Below are positions 17,886 through 28,118 of a stretch of 64,000 nucleotides of DNA, in pieces. A program made the position numbers and the translations under genes. This DNA is from Synechococcus sp. Nb3U1 (GTDB lineage: Bacteria; Cyanobacteriota; Cyanobacteriia; Thermostichales; Thermostichaceae). The notes beneath the pieces were generated by a model. It had not been told where the DNA came from. It was given only the letters and a program-made list of their open reading frames with translations, and ran no database searches. Each line of letters begins with the position of its first letter. Within the stretch, counting starts at the first letter, position 1. The stretch covers positions 1 to 64,000 of the forward strand of contig NZ_JAKFYQ010000004.1 in NCBI RefSeq assembly GCF_021533835.1, read 5' to 3'.

Positions 17886-18404
17886 ATGGGCATGAATGCT
17901 CCGCTCCTTTACCTTTCTGCATTGGCTGGCATTCTCGGGGTGGCGGGCTTCTTCATCCTGCGGGAGGTGTTGCGGGTACGGGCACAAGAAAAAGTGCTCA
18001 ACCAACTGCAACCCCGGCTCAGCAAAGAGAAGGGATCCCCGCAGGAGCATTACGAGCTGGGCAGTGTCTATCTGCAAAAGCGCCTTTACGATCAAGCTAT
18101 TGCTCAGATGAAAAAGGCCCTAGAAGTGGCAGGAGAAGACATTCCCCCTGTCTGTAACGCCCTTGGTTTTGCCTATTTCAGCCAACAGCAATACGATTTG
18201 GCCATCCGCTACTACAAAGATGCGGTTACTGCAGATCCAGATTATGTGACCGCCTGGAATAATCTAGCCCATGCCTATGAGAAGAAAAATCTCTATGGAT
18301 CAAGCCTAGAAGCCTACGAAACTGCCCTGAAATTGGACCCAAAGAATGCTGTGGCCAAACGCCGCTCGGACTCGCTGCGCAAACGCCTGCAACCGAACGC
18401 CTGA
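17886..18404 (+). CDS. ycf37: TPR membrane protein, Ycf37-like photosystem I accumulation factor
   Basis: 172 residues: one N-terminal transmembrane helix (LLYLSALAGILGVAGFFILR, about 6-26), a short basic linker, then three tetratricopeptide repeats (about 55-155: YELGSVYLQKRLYDQAIAQM, NALGFAYFSQQQYDLAIRYY, NNLAHAYEKKNLYGSSLEAY). This architecture and the linker sequence QPRLSKEKGSPQEHYELGS match cyanobacterial Ycf37. Ycf37 is thylakoid-anchored and supports photosystem I assembly and stability. Another small TPR protein cannot be fully excluded. It follows dps closely. Confidence 0.72.
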   Translation: MGMNAPLLYLSALAGILGVAGFFILREVLRVRAQEKVLNQLQPRLSKEKGSPQEHYELGSVYLQKRLYDQAIAQMKKALEVAGEDIPPVCNALGFAYFSQQQYDLAIRYYKDAVTADPDYVTAWNNLAHAYEKKNLYGSSLEAYETALKLDPKNAVAKRRSDSLRKRLQPNA

Positions 18405-18630
18405 GGGGTTGATCTAAGTAGCCAGTCAGTAGCTAGGTTCTATCTTCAGTAGAAATACCCTTGACCCAGGGATGCGGGGCCATTTCCGGCCAGAACAAAT
18501 CCTCATCAAAGTCAGCACAATTGGTGCTTTTTCCCTCAAAAGAGGGCTGAAATCTTGAGCGCAAATAGAGGATCCGGTATCGTGTTGCCGAGGCTGGTAT
18601 CATGTGTTGAATAAAATGAGAGGCCATTTC

Positions 18631-20220
18631 ATGGACGCGCAATCGGTGGCACCTGTGGTTTTGGTGATCCTGGATGGCTGGGGTCACCGGGATACCCTCG
18701 ATGGCAATGCGGTATTGGGCGCCGAAACCCCCGTCCTGGACAGCCTCTGGGCTGCCTATCCCCACACCCTTCTGGAAGCCTCTGGACGAGCGGTAGGTCT
18801 GCCCGCTGGTCAAATGGGCAACTCCGAAGTCGGGCACCTCACCCTGGGGGCCGGTCGGGTAGTGCCTCAAGAACTGGTGCGCATCAGTGATGCGGTGGAA
18901 ACAGGATCCCTATTTCAAGAGCCGCTGCTGGTGGATCTCTGCCGCACCCTTAAGGAACGGGGTGGCCGCCTGCACCTGTTGGGACTGTGTTCCAAGGGGG
19001 GAGTCCACTCCCATATTGACCACCTCTACGGTCTGCTCAAACTGGCGGCACAAGCACAGGTTCCCGCCTATATCCACGCCATCACCGATGGCCGCGATAC
19101 CTTGCCGCGCGAAGGTGCCACGGTTTTGGCCGCCCTGCAAAAGGAGTTGGATCTGTTGGGCAACGGCGTCATCGCCACCCTGAGCGGCCGTTACTATGCC
19201 ATGGATCGGGATCGCCGCTGGGATCGGATACAAAAAGCCTACGAAGTGATGACTGAAGATGGCCCCGGCCAGAGTCGCAGTGCTGCCGAGGTGACCCAAG
19301 AGTTTTATAACCAAGACCTGACGGATGAGTTCATCCCCCCCACCCGCCTCGCTCCCGGGGCTGTTCAAGCTGGGGATGCCGTGATCTTCTTTAATTTCCG
19401 CCCCGACCGTGCTCGCCAGCTCACCCAAGCCTTTGTCTGCCCCGATTTTTCCGGCTTTGAGCGCCCGTTGCTGCCCAACTTGACTTTCATCACCATGACC
19501 CAGTACGAAGCGGATTTGCCGGTGGAGGTACTGTTTAAACCCCAGAATCTGGATCATCTGCTCGGCCAAGTGGTGAGCGAGGCAAATCTGAAGCAGTTGC
19601 GCATTGCTGAAACCGAGAAGTACGCCCATGTCACCTATTTCTTCAATGGCGGTATCGAGCAGCCTTTCCCCGGCGAAGATCGTATTTTGGTGCAAAGCCC
19701 GATGGTCACTACCTACGACCAAGCGCCGGAAATGTCGGCAGTGGAAGTCACCGAGAAAGTCGTCGAAGCTATCGCCCGCCGTGAATACAGCCTGGTGATC
19801 CTTAACTATGCCAACACAGACATGGTCGGTCATACCGGCAACTATGAAGCGACGGTGCGGGCCCTAGAAACGGTGGATCAGTGTATCGGCAGGCTGCTGG
19901 CAGCCGTGGTGGATGTGGGCGGCACAACCCTGATCTTGGCGGATCACGGCAATGCTGAGGTGATGTGGGATGAAGACCACAACCCCTGGACAGCCCACAC
20001 CACCAACCCCGTTCCCTGTATTTTGGTGGAAGGGGAAGGCCGGAAGATCCCCGGCTATGGTACAGATGTGAAGTTACGCTCCGACGGCAGCCTGGCGGAT
20101 GTAGCTCCCACCCTCTTGCAAATTCTCGGCTTACCCCAGCCTCAAGAGATGACGGGCCGATCCCTGTTGCAGCCAGCAGAATACTCCGTGCAGCGACGTC
20201 CGACTCCGGTGGTGCGCTAG
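18631..20220 (+). CDS. gpmI: 2,3-bisphosphoglycerate-independent phosphoglycerate mutase
   Basis: 529 residues from the ATG at 18631, which has GAGAGG 7 bases upstream and gives MDAQSVAPVVLVILDGWGHR. Earlier GTG and ATG codons at 18604 and 18616 are possible. It interconverts 3- and 2-phosphoglycerate via a phosphoserine: the nucleophile lies in GQMGNSEVGH. Mn-binding elements include LDGWG, GRDT, RYYAMDRD, NYANTDMVGHTGN and LADHGNAE. The length is normal for the alkaline-phosphatase-superfamily enzyme. It is the central glycolytic enzyme of cyanobacteria at the branch to pyruvate. Confidence 0.97.
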   Translation: MDAQSVAPVVLVILDGWGHRDTLDGNAVLGAETPVLDSLWAAYPHTLLEASGRAVGLPAGQMGNSEVGHLTLGAGRVVPQELVRISDAVETGSLFQEPLLVDLCRTLKERGGRLHLLGLCSKGGVHSHIDHLYGLLKLAAQAQVPAYIHAITDGRDTLPREGATVLAALQKELDLLGNGVIATLSGRYYAMDRDRRWDRIQKAYEVMTEDGPGQSRSAAEVTQEFYNQDLTDEFIPPTRLAPGAVQAGDAVIFFNFRPDRARQLTQAFVCPDFSGFERPLLPNLTFITMTQYEADLPVEVLFKPQNLDHLLGQVVSEANLKQLRIAETEKYAHVTYFFNGGIEQPFPGEDRILVQSPMVTTYDQAPEMSAVEVTEKVVEAIARREYSLVILNYANTDMVGHTGNYEATVRALETVDQCIGRLLAAVVDVGGTTLILADHGNAEVMWDEDHNPWTAHTTNPVPCILVEGEGRKIPGYGTDVKLRSDGSLADVAPTLLQILGLPQPQEMTGRSLLQPAEYSVQRRPTPVVR

Positions 20221-20221
20221 G

Positions 20222-20554
20222 TTATCCCTCTAGCTTGGGATCCTCAACCACGGGGATCCCAGCTTCCGCAAGCCATGCCTGCAGATCTGACCACTGCCTG
20301 TAGGTGGCCAGGATTTTCGATTGGTTGGGATGGTAGGGGGCAGTCAGCCGCTCCAGTTGCACAAACCGGGCTGTGGGGGAAATGACTGCCTCATCAGGAT
20401 TATGGGGAGTGAACCGCATGAGGGAGCTGCTGAAGCCCCGATAAATCAACACCAAGTCGGATCCCTCCTCCCCCTCTAGCTGCACCCGCAATACTTCCTG
20501 GGGGTGCTTTTGGCTGTAGCGTTCTAGGACCAGGGGCCAAGGCAAAGCTGTCAT
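20222..20554 (-). CDS. small conserved cyanobacterial protein, function unknown
   Basis: 110 residues from the ATG at 20554. This start overlaps the upstream gene's stop in an ATGA, a typical coupled arrangement; a longer reading from 20608 would overlap by 58 bases. The sequence MTALPWPLVLERYSQKHPQE ... LVLIYRGFSSSLMRFT ... SDLQAWLAEAGIP looks like a small conserved protein of cyanobacteria and plastids (DUF7734-like, from memory). It has no membrane helix, signal peptide or catalytic motif. The coupling suggests it works with the upstream DUF3177-like membrane protein. Confidence 0.75.
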   Translation of the reverse strand: MTALPWPLVLERYSQKHPQEVLRVQLEGEEGSDLVLIYRGFSSSLMRFTPHNPDEAVISPTARFVQLERLTAPYHPNQSKILATYRQWSDLQAWLAEAGIPVVEDPKLEG

Positions 20555-21150
20555 TCCTCCGCTCCTGTGGAGATAGAGTTCAGCGGGCCGCCGGGTCGCA
20601 ACCGCCACACAAAGTAAACGCTATAGAGCAGATAGGCCACCAAGCCAAAGGCCCCCACACCCCCCAACAGCTCCACCGGCACATTCGGGTGAAAGATCTC
20701 TCGAAACCCCAGGGGCGGCGCCAACCAAGCTCGACAAGCCTCCGACAGGGATCCGCGAAAAGCACAGGGCACAAACGCCCCTGAAAAGAGGATCCCCACT
20801 CCCATATACCCAGTTAAGCTCCAACGCCAAAGCAGAAAAACCCGCGCCGCCCACGTCCTGGACTGCTGCAGGGCCGCACTCCAATCGGCCCAAAACCAAA
20901 CACAGACCAAGATCAGCAGTCGCGCCATCGCTCCCGTCAAAAAACTCACCGGCAGGCCAGCGATCATCAAATATACTGTCACCGCCAACAGGCTAGACAC
21001 CCGCCAGTAGACAATTAACAGCTGGATCAAGGGGCGTAACCCCACCCCAAAAGCCCAAACCAACAGGCTCAGGGGCAGCACCACCGTTAGAGCCACCGCC
21101 AAACTGTAGTCCAGCCAAATGGCATCTACCAGCCAGCCCTGTGGGATCAT
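20551..21150 (-). CDS. DUF3177-like integral membrane protein
   Basis: 199 residues from the ATG at 21150, preceded by GGGGGGAGAGG; the GTG at 21201 would give a 17-residue extension. It starts MIPQGWLVDAIWLDYSLAVA and has about five hydrophobic helices (around 15-40, 45-75, 80-100, 115-135, 165-190). It resembles the cyanobacterial DUF3177 family, whose function is unknown. It is translationally coupled to the next small gene and divergent from the ATP synthase operon. Confidence 0.8.
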   Translation of the reverse strand: MIPQGWLVDAIWLDYSLAVALTVVLPLSLLVWAFGVGLRPLIQLLIVYWRVSSLLAVTVYLMIAGLPVSFLTGAMARLLILVCVWFWADWSAALQQSRTWAARVFLLWRWSLTGYMGVGILFSGAFVPCAFRGSLSEACRAWLAPPLGFREIFHPNVPVELLGGVGAFGLVAYLLYSVYFVWRLRPGGPLNSISTGAEE

Positions 21151-21466
21151 CCTCTCCCCCCGCCACGCCTGTTCCCAACAGTATAAAAGCGACGGAATCA
21201 CGAAATATTACAATTTCGCTGAGTAGCACAGATAAAACTTTGCACGACGTGACCCTCAGAAAGTTTTCCGATTTCTGCCGTTGCCGATCCGCGAAAGTGG
21301 TAGATTCTTAGAGGAACATCCGGGTGTATCAGGGGGCTAGTTGCTCTTCTGGGCGACGAACGGACGTTTCATCCGGCCTCAGCTCAGCCTAATGGAGTTA
21401 AGTATTGTTACTTAATCATGTTATGTTGAGTTACGGTCGAGCCCTGAGAGGTATGACCTCATTCTC
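21151..21466. other. intergenic region between DUF3177 gene and ATP synthase operon
   Basis: This 316-bp gap must hold the promoter of the atp operon and, on the other strand, that of the DUF3177 gene. The only clear structure is the dyad at 21398-21415, listed separately. No small ORF or RNA gene is evident. Confidence 0.6.
21398..21415. promoter_or_regulatory. perfect inverted repeat upstream of atpI, candidate operator
   Basis: TTAAGTA, spacer TTGT, TACTTAA: a perfect 7-bp dyad in an AT-rich patch 52 bp before the atpI start. Its position fits an operator or promoter element of the ATP synthase operon. It does not match NtcA (GTA-N8-TAC), and the binding protein is unknown. Confidence 0.3.
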
Positions 21467-22015
21467 ATGACACGTTCCTCCAGACTCCTCTCCCATAGTT
21501 TTAGCCGTTGGAAGGTGACTCAGTGGAAGCCCACACCGTTGCCTCCCCTACCTGAGGTGTCTGTCCGTTTTGAGACTTCTACGGAGTCCGACTCAAAGGC
21601 CGCGCTTCAGGGTTCGCCGGAACTGGATTCGAGCATGCCGAAAGCAATGGCTCCCAGCAAGGGGAGCTACGTGCAGCTGCAGTTGTGGCTGATATTGGTG
21701 ACGTTGGGGGTCAGCCTAGCCATTGCCGTCTGTGTAGCTTTTGTCTACTCCTTTGGGGTGGCAGCCAACTACCTGCTCGGTGCGTTGGTGGGTTTGGTTT
21801 ACCTGCGGATGCTGAGCCGAGGTGTAGCGGAGCTGGGCAAAAGCCGCAACCGTTTGGGAGTAACTCGTCTAGCTCTGTTTGTGGGGCTAATCGTCTTGGC
21901 CACTCAGGTGGAATCTCTGCAAGTTCTGCCCATTTTCCTGGGCTTTATCACCTACAAAGTCACCTTATTGATCCATATTGTTCAAACCTTGACACGTTCA
22001 TCCTCTTCTGCGTGA
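21467..22015 (+). CDS. atpI: ATP synthase protein I
   Basis: 182 residues. A polar, variable N-terminal 65 residues is followed by four hydrophobic helices (about 68-92, 96-112, 128-148, 152-175), with [23 protein letters not shown] as the conserved core. AtpI helps assemble the c-ring and is the usual first gene of cyanobacterial atp operons. The stop is 5 bp before the atpB start. The N-terminal tail is long for the family, so a later start is possible. Confidence 0.88.
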   Translation: MTRSSRLLSHSFSRWKVTQWKPTPLPPLPEVSVRFETSTESDSKAALQGSPELDSSMPKAMAPSKGSYVQLQLWLILVTLGVSLAIAVCVAFVYSFGVAANYLLGALVGLVYLRMLSRGVAELGKSRNRLGVTRLALFVGLIVLATQVESLQVLPIFLGFITYKVTLLIHIVQTLTRSSSSA

Positions 22016-22020
22016 TATCC

Positions 22021-22767
22021 ATGAACCTGTCCTTCTTCTCTCACCCTTTCCTGGCAGAACTGGAGGTTGGCCATCACCTCTACTGGCACCTCGGCAAATT
22101 CACGGTTCACGGGCAGGTTTTGATCGCCAGCTGGATCGCCATCGCCCTGATCCTGACGGTGGTGGTGCTGGGCACTCGCCAACTGCAGCGGGAGCCCAGC
22201 GGCCTGCAAAACTTCGTCGAATACGCCCTGGAATTTGTGCAAGGCATTGCCCGTGCCCAGATTGGCGAGAAAAACTTCCGCCCTTGGGTACCCTACATCG
22301 GCACCTTGTTCCTGTTCATTTTTGTCTCCAATTGGATGGGCAATCTCTTCCCCTGGAAGTTGATCGAGCTACCGGAAGGGGAACTGGCCTCCCCCACCAA
22401 CGACATCAATACCACCGCCGGATTGGCCCTGCTCACCAGCGTCATGTATTTCGTGGCGGGCATTAGCAAGCGGGGCCTGTCTTATTTCAAAAAGTACATC
22501 GAGCCGACGCCGATCTTGCTGCCGATCAACGTCCTGGAAGACTTCACCAAGCCCCTCTCCCTCAGCTTCCGACTGTTTGGCAATATTTTGGCGGAAGAAT
22601 TGGTGATCGCGGTGTTGGTCTTGCTGGTGCCTTTGTTTATCCCGGTGCCGGTGATGATTTTGTTCCTGTTCACGGGGGCAATTCAAGCTTTGATCTTCTC
22701 GACCCTCTCGGCTGCCTATATCGGGGAGGCATTAGAAGGTCATGGGGGCGGGGAACACCACGACTGA
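22021..22767 (+). CDS. atpB: ATP synthase F0 subunit a
   Basis: 248 residues from the ATG at 22021, giving the typical [23 protein letters not shown]. The open frame extends upstream but that part overlaps atpI. Transmembrane helices line the proton half-channels. The essential arginine lies in [19 protein letters not shown] (about 180-198), and the C-terminal helices end in [16 protein letters not shown]. It works with the c-ring in the thylakoid membrane to translocate protons. Confidence 0.95.
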   Translation: MNLSFFSHPFLAELEVGHHLYWHLGKFTVHGQVLIASWIAIALILTVVVLGTRQLQREPSGLQNFVEYALEFVQGIARAQIGEKNFRPWVPYIGTLFLFIFVSNWMGNLFPWKLIELPEGELASPTNDINTTAGLALLTSVMYFVAGISKRGLSYFKKYIEPTPILLPINVLEDFTKPLSLSFRLFGNILAEELVIAVLVLLVPLFIPVPVMILFLFTGAIQALIFSTLSAAYIGEALEGHGGGEHHD

Positions 22768-22948
22768 TCCACCACTTGGGTTGTCGCTAGGGATCCCTTC
22801 TCTGGTAAGGTTTGTTGGGGCTGACAGGTTTATTCTGAAGGCCGCTGACAAGGAAGTGATTTGAGGCTGATGTATCGTTTCAGGCCAGATCACCTCATCG
22901 TTCGAAAAACGCTGTCTCTCGTTTTGTCAACCACTAAGGAGCGTCTGA

Positions 22949-23197
<249 letters not shown>

Positions 23198-23302
23198 CGC
23201 TAATGGGGGTAGATGGCCTAGTCCAGGTCTATGTGAGGAATCTACCCCCTGATCTAGCCTGATGTCAGACCCAAAATTGTTCCTGTTGAGGCCGCAACAC
23301 CG

Positions 23303-23776
23303 ATGCTCTCTCAAACCCTGTTGGCTGCTGAAGTTGCTGAAAAAGGTGGGCTATTCGATTTCGATGCCACCCTGCCTCTGATCGCCATTCAGTTTTTGCT
23401 GTTGGTGGCAGTGCTCAACGCTCTGTTTTATGAGCCAGTCACCCGCACCATGGACGGTCGTAGCGACTACATCCGCACCACCCAAGCGGAAGCGCAAGAA
23501 CGTTTGGATAAAGTGGTGACCCTGACTCGCCAGTACGAGGCTGAGATCAGTCAAGCTCGCCTCAAAGCCCAGCAGCTAATTGCCGAAGCCGAAGCGGCGG
23601 CAGCACGGATCCGATCTGAAAAATTGGCGGCCGTTCAGGCAGAGCTGCAAGAAAAGCTGGAGACTGCCCGAATCCGGGTGGAGGAAGAGAAACAAGCAGC
23701 CCTGAGCCAACTGCAACAACAGGTGGATGCCATCGCTGCCCAGATTACCCAGAAGCTACTGGGTAGCGCCCGCTAA
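23303..23776 (+). CDS. atpG: ATP synthase F0 subunit b'
   Basis: 157 residues. The N-terminal membrane helix (FDFDATLPLIAIQFLLLVAVLNALFY) is followed by a long charged coiled coil (about 55-150) that forms half of the peripheral stalk. Photosynthetic organisms have two diverged b subunits, and this is the b' type by order and by the DATLPLIAIQF start. It partners AtpF. Confidence 0.95.
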   Translation: MLSQTLLAAEVAEKGGLFDFDATLPLIAIQFLLLVAVLNALFYEPVTRTMDGRSDYIRTTQAEAQERLDKVVTLTRQYEAEISQARLKAQQLIAEAEAAAARIRSEKLAAVQAELQEKLETARIRVEEEKQAALSQLQQQVDAIAAQITQKLLGSAR

Positions 23777-23817
23777 TCCTGATTTGGAAAGTGCGTTGAA
23801 TGCCTTTGGAGTAGAGC

Positions 23818-24384
23818 ATGATACCCAGCCTGATGCCCAGTTGGATCCTTGCCGTCACTGAGCCGGTGGCCGAGACCATGGAAATTCTTGAAGACTCCGA
23901 AGAGGGGGATCTGTTCGCCAAGGTTCTCGATAGCAACCTGGTCAACATTGCCATTATTCTCACCCTGCTCTTCATCCTGGGTCGCAAGGTGGTGGGTGAA
24001 GCCCTGGCCAAACGGCGGGAGAGCATCTTAGAAGAATTGCAACAAGCGGAGCAACGAAAGCAGGAAGCGATCGAGAGGCTGGCGGATCAGCAGCAAAAGC
24101 TGGCCCAAGCCCAGCAGGAGGCCGAGCGCATTCGTCAGCAGGCGGAAGCCAATGCCGAAGCCCGTCGCCGAGAATTACTAGAGCAGGCGGATCGGGAAAT
24201 TGAACGGCTGTGGGCCACTGCCGAAAAAGATGTGTCTACTGAGCAGGAGCGGGTCTTAAAGGAGTTGCGCCTGCAAATCGTGCGCCAGGCTCTGAGCAAG
24301 GTAGAGGAAGAGTTGCCACAACACCTCAGCGATCAGGTGCAGCAGAGGTTGATCGACCAAGGGATCCAGATGATCGCCCGCTAG
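23818..24384 (+). CDS. atpF: ATP synthase F0 subunit b
   Basis: 188 residues with a membrane helix at about 38-58 ([20 protein letters not shown]) and a long coiled coil rich in Glu, Gln and Arg. It forms the peripheral stalk with b'. The first 30 residues are longer than in many homologues, and an internal start (for example the Met at residue 5 or 21) is possible. Confidence 0.95.
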   Translation: MIPSLMPSWILAVTEPVAETMEILEDSEEGDLFAKVLDSNLVNIAIILTLLFILGRKVVGEALAKRRESILEELQQAEQRKQEAIERLADQQQKLAQAQQEAERIRQQAEANAEARRRELLEQADREIERLWATAEKDVSTEQERVLKELRLQIVRQALSKVEEELPQHLSDQVQQRLIDQGIQMIAR

Positions 24385-24404
24385 ATGAGGAGAAAGGGGA
24401 AACT

Positions 24405-24953
24405 ATGACCAGCAGTGCAATTACCGAACAGGTGGTGGATCCCTATGCCGAGGCTCTTATTTCTCTGGGTTCTGGCCAGGGAATATTGGATACCTTTGCT
24501 GCCGACATTCGCTTCATCGCCGCTGTCCTCCAGTCCTCACCGGAGCTAGGAGAGTTTTTGGCCAACCCTGTGATCAAGACCGAGTCGAAAAAGGACTTGT
24601 TGCAGCAGGTGTTTGCGGAGCAGATTCACCCTCTGCTGTTAAATACCCTCAAGCTACTGGCTGACCGTCGCCGCATCATGTTTTTGGGGGCAGTCTGTCG
24701 GCGCTTTTTGGATCTGCAACGGAAGCTGCAGAACATCGCTTTGGCTCAAGTGACCACGGCTGTGGCTCTGACGGAAGCCCAGCAACAGTCCATCCGTGAG
24801 CGGGTGATGGACTTCACCCAGGCTAGCAGTGTGGAGTTGCAAACCACCGAAGACCCGGCCCTAATTGGTGGAGTGATCATCAAGGTTGGATCCCAGGTGA
24901 TCGACCTGAGTTTGCGCGGCCAGTTACGGCGTCTCACTCTACAGTTGACCTAA
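24405..24953 (+). CDS. atpH: ATP synthase F1 subunit delta
   Basis: 182 residues. The N-terminal helical domain (VVDPYAEALISLGSGQGILD) binds the top of the alpha/beta hexamer and the C-terminal part (DPALIGGVIIKVGSQVIDLSLRGQLRRL) contacts b/b'. GAGGAGAAAGG precedes the ATG. It is in the expected operon position. Confidence 0.95.
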   Translation: MTSSAITEQVVDPYAEALISLGSGQGILDTFAADIRFIAAVLQSSPELGEFLANPVIKTESKKDLLQQVFAEQIHPLLLNTLKLLADRRRIMFLGAVCRRFLDLQRKLQNIALAQVTTAVALTEAQQQSIRERVMDFTQASSVELQTTEDPALIGGVIIKVGSQVIDLSLRGQLRRLTLQLT

Positions 24954-24996
24954 GTTTGCCTTTGTTTCTTTGGATCCCTTCCCGAATTACTTTTAG

Positions 24997-26526
<1,530 letters not shown>

Positions 26527-26611
26527 GGTCACTCGCCCATTATCGGGGATCCCCTAGGGGATTGATCCCAGAGGATCCCCACCAGACTCACCACAGCACA
26601 GGGGATAGGTC

Positions 26612-27556
26612 ATGGCAAACCTGAAGGGTATCCGCGATCGGATCAAGTCAGTCAAAAACACCCGCAAGATCACCGAGGCAATGCGTTTGGTGGCGGCAGC
26701 TCGGGTACGGCGCGCCCAGGAACAAGTGAATGCCACCCGTCCCTTTGCGGATCGCTTGGCACAAGTGTTTTATCGGCTGCAAACCCGTCTGCGGCTAGAA
26801 GATGTCAACCTGCCCCTACTCCAACAGCGCCCGATCCAAACAGTGGGCCTGCTGGTGGTGTCCGGGGATCGGGGCCTGTGTGGGGCCTACAATTCCAACA
26901 TCATCAAACGCACCGAAGAGCGTATCCGGGAAGTCCAGGAGGCGGGTGGCCAAGTGGAACTTTACCTGATCGGGCGCAAAGCAGTGCAGTATTTTCAGCG
27001 GCGCTCTGCCCCGATAGCCAAAACCTATATGAACTTGTCTCAGATCCCTTCTGCAGCTGAAGCAGCACAAATTGGGGATCAGTTGCTCTCCGCTTTCCTT
27101 TCTGAAAAAGTGGATAAGGTGGAGCTGATTTACACCCGCTTTGTCTCCTTGATTAGTTCTCGCCCTGTGGTGCAATCCATTTTGCCCTTGGATCCCTCGC
27201 GGTTGGCCACTCAGGACGACGAAATTTTCAACCTGTTGGTGCGCGGTGGAGAATTTACCGTCGAACGCAGCAAAGTCATCGCAACGGTTTCTGCCCCCCC
27301 CCAAGACATGATTTTTGAGCAGGATCCGGTACAGATTTTGGATGCCCTGTTGCCCCTTTATTTGAATAACCAATTACTGCGGGCCTTACAAGAATCAGCT
27401 GCCAGTGAGTTGGCAGCCCGCATGACTGCCATGAACAACGCTAGCGACAATGCCAGCGAGTTAATCCGCTCTTTAGGTCTCTCCTACAACAAAGCCCGTC
27501 AAGCAGCCATTACTCAAGAGATTTTAGAGGTAGTAGCGGGAGCGCAAGCCCTATAG
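26612..27556 (+). CDS. atpC: ATP synthase F1 subunit gamma
   Basis: 314 residues. The ends [32 protein letters not shown] and [21 protein letters not shown] form the rotor coiled coil. A cyanobacterial-type insertion around residues 195-230 ([20 protein letters not shown]) is present and limits wasteful ATP hydrolysis. The plant regulatory cysteine pair is absent. This is the last gene of the operon. Confidence 0.97.
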   Translation: MANLKGIRDRIKSVKNTRKITEAMRLVAAARVRRAQEQVNATRPFADRLAQVFYRLQTRLRLEDVNLPLLQQRPIQTVGLLVVSGDRGLCGAYNSNIIKRTEERIREVQEAGGQVELYLIGRKAVQYFQRRSAPIAKTYMNLSQIPSAAEAAQIGDQLLSAFLSEKVDKVELIYTRFVSLISSRPVVQSILPLDPSRLATQDDEIFNLLVRGGEFTVERSKVIATVSAPPQDMIFEQDPVQILDALLPLYLNNQLLRALQESAASELAARMTAMNNASDNASELIRSLGLSYNKARQAAITQEILEVVAGAQAL

Positions 27557-27751
27557 ACATTCGGTAGGTAGACACCAGATATTTTCTCAGAGGTGCGAAG
27601 TTCCGTAGCCCAGTCTGGAAAGATTAGATCTAGCTTTAACGGCTGGAATACCCTGAAGACAAATAAGCTCATTTCCTCCCCGGCCCGACACGAAGGTAGT
27701 AACTGAAGAACATAAGGATTGCCCAACTAATACTTGCAAGCATCCCCTCGA

Positions 27752-27780
27752 AAGTTGGAAATGCTCTGATTTTCCAACTT
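27752..27780 (+). terminator. strong hairpin after atpC, possible 3' end of the atp transcript
   Basis: AAGTTGGAAA (27752-27761) and TTTCCAACTT (27771-27780) form a perfect 10-bp stem with a 9-base loop, about 195 bp after the atpC stop. It is not followed by a T-run on the plus strand, so it may stabilise the RNA or be a processing end rather than an intrinsic terminator. Confidence 0.35.
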
Positions 27781-27846
27781 GACAAGGAGCCTCGTGATCC
27801 AAAGCCTGCGTCACCTTAGGTAGAGTTACATTCTAGTCAGGCAAAC

Positions 27847-28007
27847 GGTGGTGCTCCACCCTTGCATAGCAAGACTGACTTGGAGGACTCGTTGTAGTCA
27901 ATACAGCCTTTTCCGATTTCACGCAAGCCCTTGACTAGGCTAAAAACCTTGTGGAGCAAGGGATTGACTTGAATCTGTTATATCAGATAACGCCAGAAAA
28001 GGCTGTA
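27847..28007 (+). ncRNA. candidate structured RNA with closed multi-branch fold
   Basis: Two adjoining hairpins (GGTGG-TGCT-CCACC at 27847-27860 and CTTGC-ATA-GCAAG at 27861-27873) and TGACT/AGTCA (27876-27880, 27896-27900) precede a perfect 12-bp closing helix, TACAGCCTTTTC (27902-27913) with GAAAAGGCTGTA (27996-28007). Inside that helix are an arm CAAG-CCCTTG (27924-27933) with CAAGGG-ATTGA-CTTG (27957-27971) and a hairpin ATCTG/CAGAT (27973-27988). The nested, consistent pairing argues for a folded RNA. No known family (6S, SRP, RNase P, Yfr1) is matched, and the strand is not certain. Confidence 0.35.
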
Positions 28008-28050
28008 AACCGGCGTGCCTTTTAGTCTCTTTGCTCATGGGAACTAGCCT

Positions 28051-28082
28051 AAAAAAAGGGATCCGTGCCGCTACGGATCCCT
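28051..28082 (-). terminator. Rho-independent terminator of the porin gene
   Basis: AGGGATCCGT (28057-28066), loop of 6, ACGGATCCCT (28073-28082) is a perfect 10-bp stem. On the minus strand it is followed by seven T residues. It lies 36 bp past the porin stop. The stem contains GGATCC, the core of the abundant GGGATCCC repeat. Confidence 0.88.
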
Positions 28083-28118
28083 CAGTGCAACTATGAACTT
28101 GCAGAGAAAGTCAACTCA

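Larger units (their letters stand above)
27557..28050. other. gene-free, hairpin-rich region after atpC
   Basis: About 500 bp with no credible ORF lies between atpC and the convergent porin gene. It contains a run of perfect short hairpins (27752-27780, 27847-27860, 27861-27873, 27876-27900) and a three-way-junction-like fold at 27902-28007. There is no obvious T-run after any of them on the plus strand. It could be the atp operon 3' end, a structured small RNA, or both. Confidence 0.6.

Noticed and set aside
18433-18603. Minus-strand 56-codon frame (MIPASATRYRILYLRSRF...) between the ycf37-like gene and gpmI
   Set aside because: It has no clear ribosome site or family resemblance, and it overlaps the gpmI leader.
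18910-19833. 307-codon minus-strand frame
   Set aside because: It is antisense to gpmI, whose motifs are unmistakable. Its His/Gly-rich translation matches no family.
26530-26590. GGGGATCCCC and GGATCCCC between atpA and atpC as a terminator
   Set aside because: No T-run follows and atpC continues the operon, so these are ordinary copies of the abundant repeat.
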